NCBI RefSeq assembly: GCF_022749495.1
Contig: NZ_CP094241.1
Span: forward strand, 2,294,001-2,358,000
Direction of reading: 5' to 3'
DNA length: 64,000 nt
From: Neisseria macacae ATCC 33926
Lineage (GTDB): Bacteria; Pseudomonadota; Gammaproteobacteria; Burkholderiales; Neisseriaceae
Shown: positions 16,224 through 24,709 of the stretch, one piece after another
How the letters are laid out: the number at the start of each line of letters is the position of its first letter
How positions within the stretch are numbered: the stretch's first letter is position 1
The notes under the pieces: model-generated
What the model was told of the DNA's origin: nothing
The model's database searches: none
The model's input: only the letters and a program-made list of their open reading frames with translations
Position numbers and translations under genes: made by a program

Positions 16224-18019
16224 CCGCGCTGAAACTGCCGCACAGTCGGGTTTTGGCGGAACTCGCCGACGGTCTGCCGCAACACGTTTCCCATCTCGCG
16301 CGTATCGCGGGCGTGAAGCCGCACCAGCTCAACGGCTTTTGGCAACAGATGCCCGCGCACATCCGCGGACTGCTGCGCCAGCACGACGGGCAATGGCGGC
16401 TCGTGCGCCCGCTTGCCTTGTTTGACGAAGAAGCGTTGCAGCGTTTGGGCGCGGAACGCGGTTTTCAGACGACCTTAAAACACGAATGCACATCCAGCAA
16501 CGACGAAATCCTGAATCTGGCGCGCACTTCGCCCGAACAAGCCCATAAATCGCTCTGCGTCGCGCATCTGCAAACCAAAGGCCGCGGGCGGCAGGGACGC
16601 AAGTGGACACACCGGCTGGGCGAATGCCTGATGTTCAGCTTCGGCTGGGTATTCGACAAACCGCAGCACGAACTCGGCTCGCTCGCCCCCGCCGTCGCGC
16701 TCGCCTGCCGCCGCGCCTTGGCAGCATCGGGTTTGGACATACAAATCAAGTGGCCGAACGATTTGGTCGCCGGCAGGGACAAACTCGGCGGCATCCTGAT
16801 CGAAACCGTCCGCAACGGAGGCAAAACCGCCGCCGTCATCGGCATAGGCATCAATTTCGTCCTGCCAAAAGAAGTCGAAAACGCCGCCTCCGTCCAAGCC
16901 CTTTTCCACAACGCGCAGCTTGCCCGCGGCACCGCCTCCGTACACTGCATTCCCGCTTCAACGCTGTTGGACAAATTATTGGGCGAACTCAATGCCGTGC
17001 TGACGCAATACGCGCAAGACGGGTTCGCCCCCTTCCTCGAAGAATACCAAACCGCCCACCGCGACCACGGCAAACCCGTCCTCCTCCTGCGCGACGGGCA
17101 AACCGTAAACGAAGGCACCGTACTCAATGTCGATGCGCAAGGCGCGTTGCACCTGATGACACCGGCAGGCGAACAAACCGTCGTCAGCGGCGAAATCAGC
17201 CTGCGCCCCGACGACACGCCCCGCGCCGCCGCACCGCGCCCGCCCGAACGCCTCCTCCTGCTCGACGGCGGCAATAGCCAGCTCAAATGGGCATGGGTGG
17301 AAAACGGCGTGTTCAACGAAGTCACCCGCGCGCCGTACCGCGATTTGAGCAAGCTCGGCGAAGAATGGGCAGCGCGTTCAGACGACCGTACCCGCATCGT
17401 CGGCTGCGCCGTGTGCGGCGACCTCAAAAAAGCCCTGGTCGAAGCTCACCTGACCGCGCCCGTCCGCTGGCTGCCCTCCATGCCGCAGGCGCTCGGCATC
17501 CGCAACCACTACCGCAACCCCGCCGAACACGGCTCCGACCGCTGGTTCAACGCCTTGGGCAGCCGCCGTTTCAGCCAAAATGCCTGCGTCGTCGTCAGCT
17601 GCGGCACCGCCGTAACCACCGACGCGCTCACCGAAGACAACCATTACCTCGGCGGCACCATCATGCCCGGCTTCCACCTCATGAAAGAAGCCCTCGCCGC
17701 CAAAACCGCCAACCTCGACCGCCCCGCCGGCAAAGTGTACCCCTTCCCCACCACCACGCCCAACGCCATCACCAGCGGCATGATGGATGCCGTTTGCGGA
17801 GCCGTCATCATGATGCACGGGCGGCTGCAACAAAAAACGGGCGAAGGCAAACCCGTCGACGTCATCATCACCGGCGGCGGCGCAAGCAAAGTCGTCAACG
17901 CCCTGCCCAAGCAGTTTGTTTTGGACAATACAGTAAAAATTGTAGATAATCTCGTCATTTACGGCTTATTGAACTGGGTCGCGCAAGAGCAGGAACAGCC
18001 TGATAAATTGCCCGAATAA
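16220..18019 (+). CDS. birA-coaX: Bifunctional biotin-protein ligase / type III pantothenate kinase
   Basis: 599 residues. Residues 1-80 form a winged-helix-like N terminus. The ligase domain has TKGRGRQGRKW near 114, IKWPNDLVAGRDKLGGILIE near 175 and a BirA C-terminal SH3-like domain to about 335. The rest is type III pantothenate kinase: LLDGGNSQLKWAW near 348, AEHGSDRWFNALG near 434, VSCGTAVTTDAL near 458 and VDVIITGGGASKV near 551. It therefore biotinylates acetyl-CoA carboxylase and starts CoA synthesis. This fusion is known in Neisseria and not an assembly error. It overlaps rfaE2. Confidence 0.96.
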   Translation: MTALKLPHSRVLAELADGLPQHVSHLARIAGVKPHQLNGFWQQMPAHIRGLLRQHDGQWRLVRPLALFDEEALQRLGAERGFQTTLKHECTSSNDEILNLARTSPEQAHKSLCVAHLQTKGRGRQGRKWTHRLGECLMFSFGWVFDKPQHELGSLAPAVALACRRALAASGLDIQIKWPNDLVAGRDKLGGILIETVRNGGKTAAVIGIGINFVLPKEVENAASVQALFHNAQLARGTASVHCIPASTLLDKLLGELNAVLTQYAQDGFAPFLEEYQTAHRDHGKPVLLLRDGQTVNEGTVLNVDAQGALHLMTPAGEQTVVSGEISLRPDDTPRAAAPRPPERLLLLDGGNSQLKWAWVENGVFNEVTRAPYRDLSKLGEEWAARSDDRTRIVGCAVCGDLKKALVEAHLTAPVRWLPSMPQALGIRNHYRNPAEHGSDRWFNALGSRRFSQNACVVVSCGTAVTTDALTEDNHYLGGTIMPGFHLMKEALAAKTANLDRPAGKVYPFPTTTPNAITSGMMDAVCGAVIMMHGRLQQKTGEGKPVDVIITGGGASKVVNALPKQFVLDNTVKIVDNLVIYGLLNWVAQEQEQPDKLPE

Positions 18020-18046
18020 GCAGCAATGCCGTAGCACAGATTCAAA

Positions 18047-18086
18047 AAGGTCGTCTGAAACGCAACACCGCTTTTCAGACGACCTT
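18047..18086 (+). terminator. DUS inverted-pair terminator after birA-coaX
   Basis: AAGGTCGTCTGAAA with its complement around a short loop; weak T tail. Confidence 0.7.
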
Positions 18087-18201
18087 CAGACGCAGCAAAC
18101 TTCAGCCGGTTGGCTTTGACGCCGATCCGCCACAACCAATAACAACACAAAACCGCCCGCACACCGCAACGGCAACCGAACACAAAAAAGGAAAACAACT
18201 C

Positions 18202-19089
18202 ATGAAATGGCTTTTCGCCGCCCTCGTGGCACTCAACATCATCGTCTTCGGCGGCATGATTACGCACCGCCTCAACAACGCCAAATCCCCCAACGCCGCG
18301 CCCGTAGAAGGTGGCGCCCACGAACTCGCCCAACCCGAATCCCTGCGCCCGCAGCAAGCCCCCGCGCCTGCCGACAACGCGCAACCCGACTGGCTGCAAA
18401 CCGACGAAACACAAACCGACCTGCCCGAGCCCGAATCCGAAGAAGCCATAGCCGAACGCAAGAAAAAAGAAGAAGAGGAACAGGCGCGCCGCGAAAAAGA
18501 AAAAAAAGAACGTGAAGAAAAAGCCCGCCGCGAAAAAGAAAAAGCCGCCGCCGAAAACACCAATCCGAATGCTGCCGCCAACGAAAATCCCGCCGCCAAA
18601 AACGCATCCGCCGCCCGCCAATGTACGTCTAACGCCAGCGTTACCCTGGACGAAGACGACTACCACCGCATCAAAGGCCTGCTGACCCGTTGGCCGCACG
18701 CCGCCAGCCGCACCGTAGAAAAACGCGGCGCATCGAAAGACCACGCCGCCAAAACCTTCCGCGTCGTACTGCCTGCCGACAGCGAAGCCATGAACCGCCT
18801 TGAAGCGCTCGGCAACAAAGGCTTCAACGGCACGCTTCACAACGGCGAAATCAGCCTCGGCGTCATGAAAAGCCGCTCCTCCGCCCAAGTCCTCATCTCG
18901 CGCCTGTCCGCAGCAGGTTTCGGCGGCGCGCGCATCGTCGAACAAGACGACAAAGGCAACGCCGCCGACAGCACCCTCAGCGTTTCCCGCATGACCGTCA
19001 TCTTCATGTCGGTCGATGAAAAAGACGCACAGGAAATCCGCAACATCGTCGGCCGCTACGGCAGCCTGAATATGAAAACCTGCAAATAA
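18202..19089 (+). CDS. Membrane-anchored SPOR-like domain protein
   Basis: 295 residues: an N-terminal membrane helix (MKWLFAALVALNIIVFGGMI), a Pro/Ala/Glu-rich linker, a highly charged coiled-coil-like stretch (about 85-115, repeated KEKKEREEKARREKEKAA), an Ala/Asn-rich spacer, and a C-terminal alpha/beta region (about 150-235) resembling a SPOR fold (FRVVLPADSEAMNRLEALG then GVMKSRSSAQVLISRLSAAG). SPOR domains bind denuded septal peptidoglycan, so a cell-wall or division role is likely but unproven. GAAAAGGAAAAC precedes the ATG. Located 182 bp after birA-coaX behind a terminator. Confidence 0.8.
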   Translation: MKWLFAALVALNIIVFGGMITHRLNNAKSPNAAPVEGGAHELAQPESLRPQQAPAPADNAQPDWLQTDETQTDLPEPESEEAIAERKKKEEEEQARREKEKKEREEKARREKEKAAAENTNPNAAANENPAAKNASAARQCTSNASVTLDEDDYHRIKGLLTRWPHAASRTVEKRGASKDHAAKTFRVVLPADSEAMNRLEALGNKGFNGTLHNGEISLGVMKSRSSAQVLISRLSAAGFGGARIVEQDDKGNAADSTLSVSRMTVIFMSVDEKDAQEIRNIVGRYGSLNMKTCK

Positions 19090-19094
19090 AACCC

Positions 19095-19127
19095 AAAGGT
19101 CGTCTGAACGTTTTCAGACGACCTTTT
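19095..19127 (+). terminator. DUS inverted-pair terminator after the SPOR-like gene
   Basis: AAAGGTCGTCTGAA and TTTCAGACGACCTTT with a 3-4-nt loop, then T4. Confidence 0.88.
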
Positions 19128-19271
19128 GCAAAGATGCAACAGATTAGGCGGCAGTCAAATCTCGTTTGGAAAACCGAATAGGTTAACGTTGATATCACCT
19201 TCAAAGATATCCGCATTCAGATTGCGCAACCGCCGACAAACCCTTATCCAAATAAAGGTTCTTGAAAAACC

Positions 19272-19769
19272 ATGAAACCCGCCCAAACCTCCCTGCTGTT
19301 CGCCCTTCTGCTCGGACTGCTGCCGGCAGCATACGCCGAAGACTACGACGATAAAGCCTATCAAAACCTGATCACGCAATGCACGCGCAACCAGCTCGAC
19401 AGTTGCGTCACGCTCGGCATTTGGACCCGCGACTATCTGGAAAGCCCCGCCGATGCCTACCTGCCGCTGAAAAAAGCCTGCGACGGCAAAAACATGAAGG
19501 GCTGCAACGTATTGGCAAACCTCTATTTAGACCCATACAGCGGGCTGGGCATGGACTACCCCAAAGCCCTCGAACTCTACCGCAAAGCCTGCAAAGGCGG
19601 CTATGAAAACGCCTGCCGTAACGCCAAAGAAACCGAAGAGGAAATGCGCAATCAAACGGCGGAAGACCGCGCAGCCAAACGTCAAGAGCGGCTGGAGGCG
19701 CTGCAACGTTCCTGCATGGGCGAAAACGATGCCGCTTGCAGGGCCTTACAACGCGAATTGCAACGCTGA
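19272..19769 (+). CDS. Exported Sel1-like repeat protein
   Basis: 165 residues with signal peptide MKPAQTSLLFALLLGLLPAA-YA. Mature part holds two or three Sel1/TPR-like helical repeats with paired cysteines (ITQCTRNQLDSCVTLG, LKKACDGKNMKGCNVLANLY, YRKACKGGYENACRNA), the Cys-linked type seen in Hcp proteins, then a charged helix and a final Cys pair. Periplasmic, probably a protein-interaction scaffold. Function not assignable. Confidence 0.82.
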   Translation: MKPAQTSLLFALLLGLLPAAYAEDYDDKAYQNLITQCTRNQLDSCVTLGIWTRDYLESPADAYLPLKKACDGKNMKGCNVLANLYLDPYSGLGMDYPKALELYRKACKGGYENACRNAKETEEEMRNQTAEDRAAKRQERLEALQRSCMGENDAACRALQRELQR

Positions 19770-19782
19770 TATAGAAGCCGTG

Positions 19783-19811
19783 GTCCGTCTGAAACGGCTT
19801 TCAGACGACCT
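19783..19811 (+). terminator. Imperfect DUS pair
   Basis: GTCCGTCTGAAACGGCTTTCAGACGACC between the Sel1-like gene and the S4-domain gene; left arm has a DUS mismatch and there is no T run. Confidence 0.5.
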
Positions 19812-19858
19812 ATGCTACAATTTCACACATTCAAACCGTCCCCATTACAGGAAAACTC

Positions 19859-20092
19859 ATGGAAGCCACCGTCTATCTCGAAGACAACGAATACATCGCC
19901 TTATGCGACCTCTTGAAGCTCGCTGGACTTGCCGAAAGCGGCGGGCAGGCGAAAGCGTTTATCGCCGAAGGGCTGGTGTTGCGCAACGGCGAAACCGAAA
20001 CCCGCAAAACCGCCAAAATACGCGGCGGCGAAGTCATCGAGTTTGACGGCGCGCGCTTGGAAATCGCCGATGGATACGACCCTGAAGAATAA
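19859..20092 (+). CDS. Small S4-domain RNA-binding protein (YbcJ-like)
   Basis: 77 residues that are essentially one S4 RNA-binding domain: LCDLLKLAGLAESGGQAKAF then IAEGLVLRNGETETRKTAKI and RGGEVIEFDG. Similar in size and pattern to E. coli YbcJ. Cytoplasmic; the RNA target is unknown. AGGAAAACTC precedes the ATG. Overlaps the next gene by 23 nt in another frame. Confidence 0.88.
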   Translation: MEATVYLEDNEYIALCDLLKLAGLAESGGQAKAFIAEGLVLRNGETETRKTAKIRGGEVIEFDGARLEIADGYDPEE

Positions 20093-20288
20093 AGCCGAAG
20101 CGCTCTTGGGCGAGCCGCTTCTAGACGAACCCGTCCGCCCCGAATCGTGGGAATGCTGCGGCAGCGACTGCGGCGATGTCTGCATCCAGACGGTTTATTG
20201 GACGGAAAAAGCCCGCTACGATGCGCAACGGCGGAAATTGAAAGAAGCGGGCTGGACGGACGACGAAGACAACGGAAAGGTCGTCTGA
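20070..20288 (+). CDS. Small Cys-rich oxidoreductase-like (PF09791-type) protein
   Basis: 72 residues, MDTTLKNKAEALLGEPLLDE at the start, then PESWECCGSDCGDVCIQTVY with four cysteines, the pattern of the oxidoreductase-like N-terminal family, and a charged helix. The start lies inside the S4-domain gene (23-nt overlap), suggesting coupled translation. The last codons AAG GTC GTC TGA are themselves part of a DUS, so the uptake sequence supplies the stop codon. Confidence 0.75.
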   Translation: MDTTLKNKAEALLGEPLLDEPVRPESWECCGSDCGDVCIQTVYWTEKARYDAQRRKLKEAGWTDDEDNGKVV

Positions 20289-20331
20289 AAACGGTTCGGC
20301 TGGATGGAAACCGCGTTTTCAGACGACCTTT
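20276..20331 (+). terminator. DUS inverted-pair terminator overlapping a stop codon
   Basis: AAAGGTCGTCTGAAAACG pairs with its complement across about 20 nt; T4 and then a CREE follow. Confidence 0.8.
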
Positions 20332-20488
20332 TATAGTGGATTAACTTTAAACCAGTACGGCGTTGCCTCGCCTTAGCTCAAAGAGAACGATTCTCTAAGG
20401 TGCTGAAGCACCAAGTGAATCGGTTCCGTACTATCTGTACTGTCTGCGGCTTAGTCGCCTTGTCCTGATTTAAATTTAATCCACTATA
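20332..20488. repeat. CREE, 157-bp long form
   Basis: Same ends and core as the copy at 12535, same orientation. The remaining 190 bp up to 20679 hold one more DUS and no gene. Confidence 0.95.
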
Positions 20489-20679
20489 CTTTTCAAAAGC
20501 CGCAGGTCGGAGATTTGTATCCGACAAAACGTTTAATGTTCTGCTGATTCAAATCATTACAGCAGGATTTGAAATGTCGGATTCAAGAATCCGAACTACT
20601 GGATTTCAGACGACCTTTGTCCGACTCGGTTTTCAACATAACCATCCCCGCCCTTCATTCACCACACACATAACGCCCC

Positions 20680-21516
20680 ATGATAGACCTGCACTGCCAT
20701 TCCACCGTTTCCGACGGTATGCTCTCCCCCGCCGAAGTCGTGCGCCTTGCGCATCAAAACGGCTGCACGCTGCTGGCGTTGACCGACCATGACCACACCG
20801 GCGGCATCGCCGAAGCGCGTGCCGAAGCCGACGCACTCGGGCTGCGTTTCGTCAACGGCGTGGAAATCTCCGTAACTTGGCGCGGGCGTACCATACACGT
20901 TGTCGGTTTGGATTTCGACGAACAGGACGAAAACCTGCAAAACCTGTTGGCGCAAGTACGGCAAGGCCGTCTGAAACGCCTTGAAGCCATCGCCGCCAAG
21001 CTCGAAAAGAAAGGCATCGGCGGTGCATACGACGGCGCGCTCGCGCTGGCGGCAAACAAAGAAATGGTCAGCCGCACCCACATCGCCGAGTTCCTCATCC
21101 GGGCGGGACACGTCAAAAACAAGCAGCAGGCGTTCACCAAATACTTGGGTGACGGCAAATCCTGCGCCATCCGACACGAGTGGGCGACGCTGGCAGACTG
21201 CGTCTCCGCCGTCAACGGCGCGGGCGGCATGGCGGTCATCGCCCACCCCATGCGCTACGATTTGTCCGCCACCGCCAAGCGCAATCTGTTTGAAGAATTT
21301 AAAAAACTCGGCGGCGTGGGCATCGAAGTCCACAGCGGCAACTGCTGCAAAAACGACCGACTCAACTACGCGCTGTTGGCAGAACGCTTTGGCATGCTCG
21401 CCAGCGCGGGCAGCGACTTCCACCGCTTAAACGACTTCAGCGGCGGCATCCTCGGCGCGTGTCCCGAACTGCCGGAAAACTGCAAACCGGTTTGGGAACA
21501 TTTCAAAAGGGTTTGA
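20680..21516 (+). CDS. rnm: PHP-domain phosphoesterase, RNase AM / YciV-like
   Basis: 278 residues. Metal-site motifs of the PHP fold are in order: MIDLHCHSTVSDG at the start, LALTDHDHTGG near 34, FVNGVEISVTW near 56, MAVIAHPMRYD near 186, GIEVHSGN near 213 and ASAGSDFHR near 242. E. coli YciV (Rnm) is a 5'-3' exonuclease that trims 5' ends of rRNA and degrades pAp; the same role is likely here. No good Shine-Dalgarno is visible. Single gene upstream of convergent pit. Confidence 0.92.
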   Translation: MIDLHCHSTVSDGMLSPAEVVRLAHQNGCTLLALTDHDHTGGIAEARAEADALGLRFVNGVEISVTWRGRTIHVVGLDFDEQDENLQNLLAQVRQGRLKRLEAIAAKLEKKGIGGAYDGALALAANKEMVSRTHIAEFLIRAGHVKNKQQAFTKYLGDGKSCAIRHEWATLADCVSAVNGAGGMAVIAHPMRYDLSATAKRNLFEEFKKLGGVGIEVHSGNCCKNDRLNYALLAERFGMLASAGSDFHRLNDFSGGILGACPELPENCKPVWEHFKRV

Positions 21517-21652
21517 GCAAACAAACTTCAAGAAAATATCTAAAATTTGCGTCCAATCATCGTTCTTTTCGTTTAGACGGCAACGTTCTACGTTCCGAAC
21601 CAAACCGGTCGAACACTTATCTTGCCTCTCTTTTATCTTGATTTCGCCATAA

Positions 21653-21696
21653 AAAAGGTCGTCTGAAAGCGGGAACAGTGCTTTCAGACGACCTTT
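21653..21696. terminator. Bidirectional DUS-pair terminator
   Basis: AAAAAGGTCGTCTGAAAGC with its complement; A6 on the left and T4 on the right serve pit (minus) and rnm (plus). Confidence 0.88.
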
Positions 21697-21711
21697 TGTG
21701 TAGCAATCCGA

Positions 21712-23286
21712 TTAGAACAGGGCTTGCAGAATCAGGTAGCAGGTCACGGACAGGATGGCGGCGGCAGGCAGGGTAATGACCCATGCCAAGCCGATGGGTT
21801 TCATCAGCTTCCAGTTGGCGTTGCGGTTGACCAAACCGATGCCGAGTACCGCGCCGACCAAAATATGGGTACTGGATACGGGCAGCCCCATAAAGGAGGC
21901 GGCCATCACGACGGCGGCGGCGGAAAGTTCGGCGGTAAAGCCCGAAGCGGGGTGCATTTCCGCCAAGCTGCTGCCGACGGTTTTAATCACTTCTTTACCG
22001 ACAAACCACAAGCCGACAATCAAGGCGATACCGAATGTCAGCATGGCAATCGGCGGAACGGCGTTTTGAGAGGTAATGCTGTTGGTGCGCAATGCGTCCA
22101 TAATGGCGGCAAACGGGCCGATGGCGTTGGCAATATCGTTCGCGCCGTGGCTGAAGGCGAAGCCGCAGGCGGTAAATACCTGCATCCATGAAAACATTTG
22201 AAAGGTGGATTTATCCAAATCTTTGCGCTTCAGGCTTTTGGCGAATACGAACGTACCCATCCACACTGCCGCGCCGATCATGAAGATGGTCAGGAAGCTG
22301 TTGACGTTGCTCATGCCTAAGTGAAGGTTGTTCAACCCTTTGAAGATCAGCATGGCGGCAATCATCATCCCGCCGAAAGAGGCAATAAAGGGAACCCAAG
22401 AATGAAGGGCTTTATAGGAGTCGACGTTGTTTTTGCGGTTGTCCAAATCGTACAGGCCGCGGTAGTAGTCGCTTTTCAGATCGGCGGGATCAAAATCCGG
22501 CTCGTCGTAGATTTGCGCGTCGTGCGCCATTTTGGTGGCGTATTCGACTTTTTCGCTTTCGCTCAAGGCTTCAAAAAACAGGCGGTGCTGTTCTTTGTAA
22601 GCCTTTTTTTCTTGCTTGATGCCCTTGAGCGTGCCTTCCGCCCAAGCGTTGTAATCCAAAACGTTTTTCTTCACTCTGGAAAACAGTAAATAGGAAACCG
22701 TGCCGCCCAAAATGGGGGACAAAACCCAAGACAGGGCGATTTCGCCCAATTTGCTCCATTGAATCAGATCGCCCGCATTCATATTGTTCATCACCGCCAT
22801 GCAGACCGCGCTGCCGACGATACCGCCGATAATGGCGTGGGTGGTGGAAACAGGCAGGCCTTTGCGCGAGGCGAACAGAAGCCACAATGCCGCTGCGAGC
22901 AGCGCGGACATCATGATAAAGACAAACTGCATGGGTTGAAGGTCGATGCCGTTCAGATCCACAATGCCTTTGCGTATGGTATCGGTCACTTCGCCGCCCG
23001 CAATCACCGCGCCGCTGACCTCGAACACCGCCGCAATCAGCAAAGCCTGGGGAATCGTCAGCGTACCGGAGCCGACGCTGGTACCGAAGGAATTGGCGAT
23101 ATCGTTACCGCCCACATTAAACGCCATGAAAACGCCGAACATGGTAGCGATAATGAACAATATGGAATGGTTGTAATGGGTATAGCCCAAGCCCCAGTAA
23201 ATAAAATAGCCGACCATGCCCACCAGCATAGCGGCAAAGACAGCATTAATCAGCTTCAAGTTGGCACTCATCTGAGTTTGAGCCAT
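21712..23286 (-). CDS. Low-affinity inorganic phosphate transporter (PiT family)
   Basis: 524 residues, 10-12 membrane helices. The duplicated PiT signatures are present: FNVGGNDIANSFGTSVGSGT near residue 55 and SHGANDIANAIGPF near 377, with the two halves split by a long charged cytoplasmic loop (about 205-290). It imports phosphate with protons or cations. AAGGAAGCT precedes the ATG. No PhoU-like partner is adjacent. Confidence 0.95.
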   Translation of the reverse strand: MAQTQMSANLKLINAVFAAMLVGMVGYFIYWGLGYTHYNHSILFIIATMFGVFMAFNVGGNDIANSFGTSVGSGTLTIPQALLIAAVFEVSGAVIAGGEVTDTIRKGIVDLNGIDLQPMQFVFIMMSALLAAALWLLFASRKGLPVSTTHAIIGGIVGSAVCMAVMNNMNAGDLIQWSKLGEIALSWVLSPILGGTVSYLLFSRVKKNVLDYNAWAEGTLKGIKQEKKAYKEQHRLFFEALSESEKVEYATKMAHDAQIYDEPDFDPADLKSDYYRGLYDLDNRKNNVDSYKALHSWVPFIASFGGMMIAAMLIFKGLNNLHLGMSNVNSFLTIFMIGAAVWMGTFVFAKSLKRKDLDKSTFQMFSWMQVFTACGFAFSHGANDIANAIGPFAAIMDALRTNSITSQNAVPPIAMLTFGIALIVGLWFVGKEVIKTVGSSLAEMHPASGFTAELSAAAVVMAASFMGLPVSSTHILVGAVLGIGLVNRNANWKLMKPIGLAWVITLPAAAILSVTCYLILQALF

Positions 23287-23445
23287 AGGATCAGCTTCCT
23301 TAAGAATTGCGGATGTGTTTCAGACTATTGTAACCTTTTTGCAATCTTTCTTGAAACATTTATTTACCTTCGCCGCGCCAAATACCTGACAAATCGCAAA
23401 ACCGCGTTAAAATGTTTTTTTACGGCCTAATCCGAACCACAACCC

Positions 23446-24546
23446 ATGAATACCCAACTTTATATCGGCATCATGTCCGGCACCAGCATGGACGGTGCAG
23501 ATGCCGTGCTTATCCGTATGCAGGGCAATCAATGGCAGGGCGCGCTGGCTCATGCCTTTACCCCGTATTCAGACGACCTCCGTCAAGAGCTTCTAAACCT
23601 TCAAAATATCGGCGACAACGAATTGCACCGCAGCAATATCCTGTCCCAGACCCTCAGCCGCCTTTACGCGCAAACCGTCCACACCCTCCTCTCAGAACAA
23701 AACCTGCCCGTCGAAGCCGTTACCGCCATCGGCTGCCACGGGCAAACCGTCCGCCACGCCCCCGAACACGGTTACAGCATCCAGCTTGCCGACTTGCCCC
23801 TGCTGGCGGAACTGACCGGCATTTTCACCATCGGCGATTTCCGCAGCCGCGATTTGGCTTCGGGCGGGCAAGGCGCGCCGCTGGTTCCCGCCTTCCATCA
23901 AGCCCTGTTCCAACATCTGCAGGAAACCCGCGTCGTCCTCAATATCGGCGGCATCTCCAACATCAGCGTCTTACCGCCGCAGCAAGCCGCTTTCGGCTTC
24001 GATACCGGCCCCGGCAATATGCTGATGGACGCGTGGATGCAGCACAACTGGCAGCAGTCATACGACCGAGACGGGCAACGCGCCGCACAAGGTTCCATCC
24101 TGCCTGATTTGTTGAACCGCCTGCTCGACCACCCCTATTTCAGACGACCCCATCCCAAAAGTACGGGCAGGGAGCTTTTCTCCTTAAACTGGCTTCAAGG
24201 TCGTCTGAAAGGCGGCGAAAAGCCCGAAGATGTTTTAAGAACCTTGGTTCGCTACACCGCGCAAACCATCCGCGACGCCGTTGATACAGCCGCCCCTGAC
24301 ACGCGCAATCTCTATGTCTGCGGCGGCGGCATCCGCAATCCGGTTTTGATGCAGGATTTGGCGGACCTGTTCTCTCCCGCTGTCGGATTAAACAGCACCG
24401 CAGCGCTCCACCTTGACCCGCAATGGGTCGAAGCCGCCGCTTTTGCCTGGCTCGCCGCGTGTTGGATAAACCGAACGCCCAGCAGCCCGAACCATGCGAC
24501 AGGCGCAGCCAAAGCCTGCATCTTGGGCGCAGGCCACTACGCCTGA
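23446..24546 (+). CDS. anmK: Anhydro-N-acetylmuramic acid kinase
   Basis: 366 residues. Phosphorylates and opens 1,6-anhydroMurNAc recovered from peptidoglycan turnover. IGIMSGTSMDGADAVL at 8-23 is the ATP-binding signature; GCHGQTVRH, TIGDFRSRDLASGGQGAPL, LNIGGISNIS and FDTGPGNMLMD are all conserved. DUS copies lie inside the coding sequence (about 23569, 24141, 24199), tolerated as RRP and QGRLK peptides. Convergent with the fHbp-like gene. Confidence 0.96.
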   Translation: MNTQLYIGIMSGTSMDGADAVLIRMQGNQWQGALAHAFTPYSDDLRQELLNLQNIGDNELHRSNILSQTLSRLYAQTVHTLLSEQNLPVEAVTAIGCHGQTVRHAPEHGYSIQLADLPLLAELTGIFTIGDFRSRDLASGGQGAPLVPAFHQALFQHLQETRVVLNIGGISNISVLPPQQAAFGFDTGPGNMLMDAWMQHNWQQSYDRDGQRAAQGSILPDLLNRLLDHPYFRRPHPKSTGRELFSLNWLQGRLKGGEKPEDVLRTLVRYTAQTIRDAVDTAAPDTRNLYVCGGGIRNPVLMQDLADLFSPAVGLNSTAALHLDPQWVEAAAFAWLAACWINRTPSSPNHATGAAKACILGAGHYA

Positions 24547-24624
24547 TGTCCGGTTTCAGACGACCCGTCCGATATCGGCTGCCATAGCCGGACAATCCGT
24601 CCACGTCCAAACTCCGCCCCATCA

Positions 24625-24694
24625 AAAAAGGTCGTCTGAAAAGCGGCAACCCGAGTTTGAAACCTGGTTGAACCGCGTTTTCAGACGACCTTTT
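24625..24694. terminator. Bidirectional DUS-pair terminator
   Basis: AAAAAGGTCGTCTGAAAAGCGG and CCGCGTTTTCAGACGACCTTTT around a 28-nt loop, between convergent anmK and the lipoprotein gene. Confidence 0.82.
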
Positions 24695-24709
24695 ACACGT
24701 CTCTTTCAA

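Noticed and set aside
16220..18019. Possible misassembly joining birA and coaX
   Set aside because: Both domains are complete, in frame without interruption, and the fusion is known in Neisseria.
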